DNA from: Bacillota bacterium
GTDB lineage: Bacteria; Bacillota_E; Sulfobacillia; Sulfobacillales; Sulfobacillaceae
Reading direction: 5' to 3'
NCBI GenBank assembly: GCA_021802375.1
Contig: JAKAAL010000153.1
Location: forward strand, 1 to 8,065
Length of the DNA: 8,065 nt
Shown here: piece by piece, positions 6,438 through 8,065 of the stretch
How the letters are laid out: every line of letters begins with the position of its first letter
Position numbering within the stretch: the first letter of the stretch is position 1
The notes under the pieces: model-generated
The model's input: only the letters and a program-made list of their open reading frames with translations
What the model was told of the DNA's origin: nothing
The model's database searches: none
Program-made: the position numbers and the translations under genes

Positions 6438-6503
6438 GGCGCCTAAAACCCCTCTGGTCCTTGGATTGCGCCAAGGACCAGAGGGGCGAAGAAATAAGGC
6501 GCC
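6438..6503 (-). terminator. Long perfect hairpin, possible terminator or small RNA end
   Basis: Sixteen uninterrupted base pairs, CCCCTCTGGTCCTTGG (6449-6464) with CCAAGGACCAGAGGGG (6471-6486), close a six-base loop. On the minus strand the stem is followed directly by TTTTA, as in an intrinsic terminator. The element is flanked by the palindrome GGCGCC at 6438-6443 and 6498-6503; the two copies can pair and extend the structure. No recognised gene ends just upstream on the minus strand, so it would terminate an unknown transcript from 6490-7140 or residual read-through from groL. Confidence 0.55.
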
Positions 6504-6550
6504 CACCCCGCAAGGGTCATCAATTCAGGGTTTGGATTCTTGCAGGGATC

Positions 6551-6568
6551 CGTCAAAATAACTTGACG
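6551..6568. repeat. Small palindrome CGTCAA-N6-TTGACG
   Basis: A perfect 6-bp dyad with a six-base AT-rich spacer (AATAAC) inside the gene-poor region. It has the shape of an operator half-site pair, and TTGACG also resembles a -35 hexamer on the plus strand. The matching -10 is poor and no gene follows. It may have no function. Confidence 0.25.
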
Positions 6569-6932
6569 ACCAAAGGTTGCAGGCTCGGATAGGGCTACTT
6601 ACGAATCACTCGGGATGAGACGGCCATGGGGCTAGCGATCCGTCGGGAAATCGCAACCTTAGGCGGCTAGGGGTTAAGCAAATGCCCCTGCTCCCGATCG
6701 TGACCCAATTCCTCCAATATAGCTTTAAGGTCCTCGCCTCCATGGAACAAAGGGGGCGTAGGCCCTCCGATATCTCCTTCGTGAAGACCAACGGCCGGTA
6801 CCCTGTCACCAAGATCAACTACCCGGGTGAGGCGAAAACACCGTGTCTCCCGGTTCAAGCTATTTCTCGTTGTGGTAAAACACGTAGTAAAGGGTTTCGG
6901 ACCAGCGAATTGGACTTTCCTCAATTTTAACG

Positions 6933-6972
6933 AAAAAAGCCGGCGCGGTTCACGCGGTCGCGACGGGGCTTT
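6933..6972 (-). terminator. Weak terminator-like hairpin with T6
   Basis: AAAGCC (6936-6941) pairs with GGCTTT (6967-6972) around a 25-base GC-rich loop that can form an inner CGCG/CGCG stem. On the minus strand it is followed by a run of six T (plus 6933-6938). The outer stem is only six pairs and partly A-T, so activity is doubtful. It could be a second terminator about 200 bases behind the main groL terminator. Confidence 0.3.
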
Positions 6973-7140
6973 CTCAGAATTTCACCCCAAGCGCATGTGG
7001 CGATCGGGTTCGACCGCCCCAGATAGCACGTTACTGCAGAAGGTCCGGCCTCCCATGGGGTAACACCGATATGTTCTGATAGCGCTACTACACGACCGGA
7101 CGCCAGATGGTGAAATGCATAGACGACAGGCCGGGCACAT

Positions 7141-7177
7141 CAAAAACCCCGACGTCATGGTGGCGTCGGGGTTTTTG
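7141..7177 (-). terminator. groL intrinsic terminator
   Basis: A perfect 14-bp stem, CAAAAACCCCGACG (7141-7154) with CGTCGGGGTTTTTG (7164-7177), has a nine-base loop. GC-rich pairs sit at the top and A5/T5 at the base, so it can work on both strands. On the minus strand it starts eight bases after the groL stop codon and should end the groL transcript. Confidence 0.88.
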
Positions 7178-7185
7178 AACTCCAA

Positions 7186-8065
7186 TTACATCATCATATC
7201 GCCCATGCCGCCGCCCATGCCTGGAGGCGGGCCAGCCGCTTCCTTCTTTTCCGGCTTGTCAGCCACCAAGGCCTCGGTGGTGAGCAACATCGCCGCAATC
7301 GAGGCTGCGTTTTGCAGGGTCGACCGGGTCACCTTGGCCGGGTCCACGATGCCTGCCGCTACCATGTCGACGATCTTTAAGCTGGATGCATCGTAGCCGA
7401 CGTTTCCACTCTCCTGCTTAACCTGGTTCACGATGACTGAGCCCTCGATACCGGCGTTATCGGCAATCTGACGCACAGGCTCTTCAAGAGCGCGCCGGAC
7501 TATGTTGACCCCGATCTTCTCGTCGCCTTCGGCTTTAATCTTGTCAATCCCTGCAATCACGCGGATTAATGCGGTGCCCCCGCCAGGAACAATTCCCTCT
7601 TCAACGGCAGCTCGCGTGGCAGACAAAGCATCTTCGATGCGAAGCTTCTTTTCCTTCAATTCAACTTCCGTCGCGGCACCCACTTCAATAACCGCCACTC
7701 CGCCGGACAACTTGGCCAAACGCTCCTGGAGCTTCTCTTTGTCGTAATCGGAGGTCGTGTCTTCGATCTGTTTGCGAATCACTTGAATTCGCTTCTTAAT
7801 CTCGTCTTGGGCGCCTCGACCGTCGACCACCGTCGTCTCTTCCTTGGCAACTTTCACTTGACGAGCCTGTCCCAGCATCTCTGGCGTCACATTCTCAAGC
7901 TTAAGGCCGATATCCTCAGAAATCACCTGGCCGCCGGTCAACGTCGCAATATCTTCCAGCATCGCTTTGCGACGGTCACCAAAGCCCGGTGCCTTCACGG
8001 CCACTGCGGTAAGGGTACCTCGCAGTTTGTTGACGACCAAGGTCGCCAAGGCCTCGCCTTCAATG
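7186..8065 (-). CDS. groL: Chaperonin GroEL, 60-kDa subunit (3' part)
   Basis: The C-terminal 292 or so residues of GroEL; the 5' part lies beyond the right edge. GroEL forms the double-ring ATP-driven folding chamber with GroES in the cytoplasm. The visible part starts in the apical domain ([18 protein letters not shown], then [22 protein letters not shown]). It continues with [24 protein letters not shown] at the return to the intermediate domain, then [14 protein letters not shown] with the conserved nucleotide-site region, and the equatorial domain ([35 protein letters not shown]). It ends in the typical Gly/Met-rich tail GGGMGDMMM that projects into the ring cavity. No frameshift or lost motif is seen. 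The frame is open to the right edge; the TTG at 8047-8049 is internal and not a start. An intrinsic terminator follows the stop, so groL is the last gene of its transcript. Confidence 0.98.
   Translation of the reverse strand, partial: IEGEALATLVVNKLRGTLTAVAVKAPGFGDRRKAMLEDIATLTGGQVISEDIGLKLENVTPEMLGQARQVKVAKEETTVVDGRGAQDEIKKRIQVIRKQIEDTTSDYDKEKLQERLAKLSGGVAVIEVGAATEVELKEKKLRIEDALSATRAAVEEGIVPGGGTALIRVIAGIDKIKAEGDEKIGVNIVRRALEEPVRQIADNAGIEGSVIVNQVKQESGNVGYDASSLKIVDMVAAGIVDPAKVTRSTLQNAASIAAMLLTTEALVADKPEKKEAAGPPPGMGGGMGDMMM

Larger units (their letters stand above)
6009..7140. other. Gene-poor region between groL and the HTH gene
   Basis: About 1.1 kb with no gene that I can support. Several frames are open for 55-150 codons, but none pairs a ribosome site with a family-like sequence. 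The longest, plus strand 6128-6592, is arginine-rich and spans the 6449-6486 hairpin. On the minus strand short protein-like stretches occur in different frames: RVVALSEHIGVTPWEAGPSA (about 7020-7095), SPIRWSETLYYVFYHNEK followed by a stop (about 6860-6915), and DLGDRVPAVGLHEGDIGG with LKAILEELGHDREQGHLLNP (about 6667-6810). These could be remains of a decayed gene or chance. I found no transposase motif, tRNA, rRNA, tmRNA, RNase P core or CRISPR array. Hairpins are listed separately. Confidence 0.5.

Noticed and set aside
6128..6592. 154-codon open frame on the plus strand.
   Set aside because: It is arginine-rich and family-less, has no convincing ribosome site, and runs through the perfect 6449-6486 hairpin. 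It is probably a chance frame in GC-rich DNA.
6912..6922. GAGGAAAGTCC on the minus strand, like the conserved start of RNase P RNA.
   Set aside because: The downstream conserved regions of RNase P RNA (for example the GTGCCACAG-type element) are not present within several hundred bases, and the following bases do not continue the P RNA consensus.
7004..7022. GGTTCGACC-like T-loop sequence on the plus strand.
   Set aside because: The T-stem cannot pair around the loop, and no acceptor, D-arm or anticodon arm is found at the right distance, so it is not a tRNA.

Overview
This window is a bacterial chromosomal segment in which every supported gene lies on the minus strand, so transcription runs from the right edge (8065) to the left edge (1). 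The genes suggest a Gram-positive Bacillota-type organism of moderate to high GC. The evidence is a separate small PurS next to PurQ, strong AGGAGG-type ribosome sites with frequent GTG starts, a GlnR/TnrA-like MerR regulator and a DUF1540-type cysteine-rich miniprotein. A thermo-acidophilic Sulfobacillus-like or related deep-branching lineage is possible, but that is an impression and was not tested.

Layout from right to left. (1) 7186-8065 holds the 3' part of groL (chaperonin GroEL), closed by a clear intrinsic terminator at 7141-7177. (2) 6009-7140 is about 1.1 kb without a convincing gene. It carries a perfect 16-bp hairpin followed by T4 (6449-6486), a weaker terminator-like hairpin (6933-6972), a small palindrome and protein-like but broken reading frames. 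(3) 5499-6005 encodes a helix-turn-helix plus coiled-coil protein. Thirteen bases after it comes a 57-residue four-cysteine DUF1540-like gene (5312-5485), and a hairpin terminator (5271-5307) starts five bases after that gene's stop. (4) 4795-5199 (GlnR-like MerR regulator), hpt and guaA form a tight cluster whose genes abut or overlap. (5) A 372-bp gap follows, with a probable purB promoter at 2373-2402. (6) purB, purC, purS and the first 13 codons of purQ form the head of a de novo purine operon that continues past the left edge.

The left two thirds is therefore a purine supply block. Hpt salvages hypoxanthine and guanine, GuaA converts XMP to GMP using glutamine, PurC and PurB perform consecutive steps of IMP synthesis (PurB also makes AMP), and PurS/PurQ belong to the glutamine-dependent FGAM synthase. 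A GlnR-like regulator heading the hpt-guaA cluster suggests a link between glutamine or nitrogen status and purine metabolism. The least explained parts are the gene-poor stretch downstream of groL and the HTH/DUF1540 pair.
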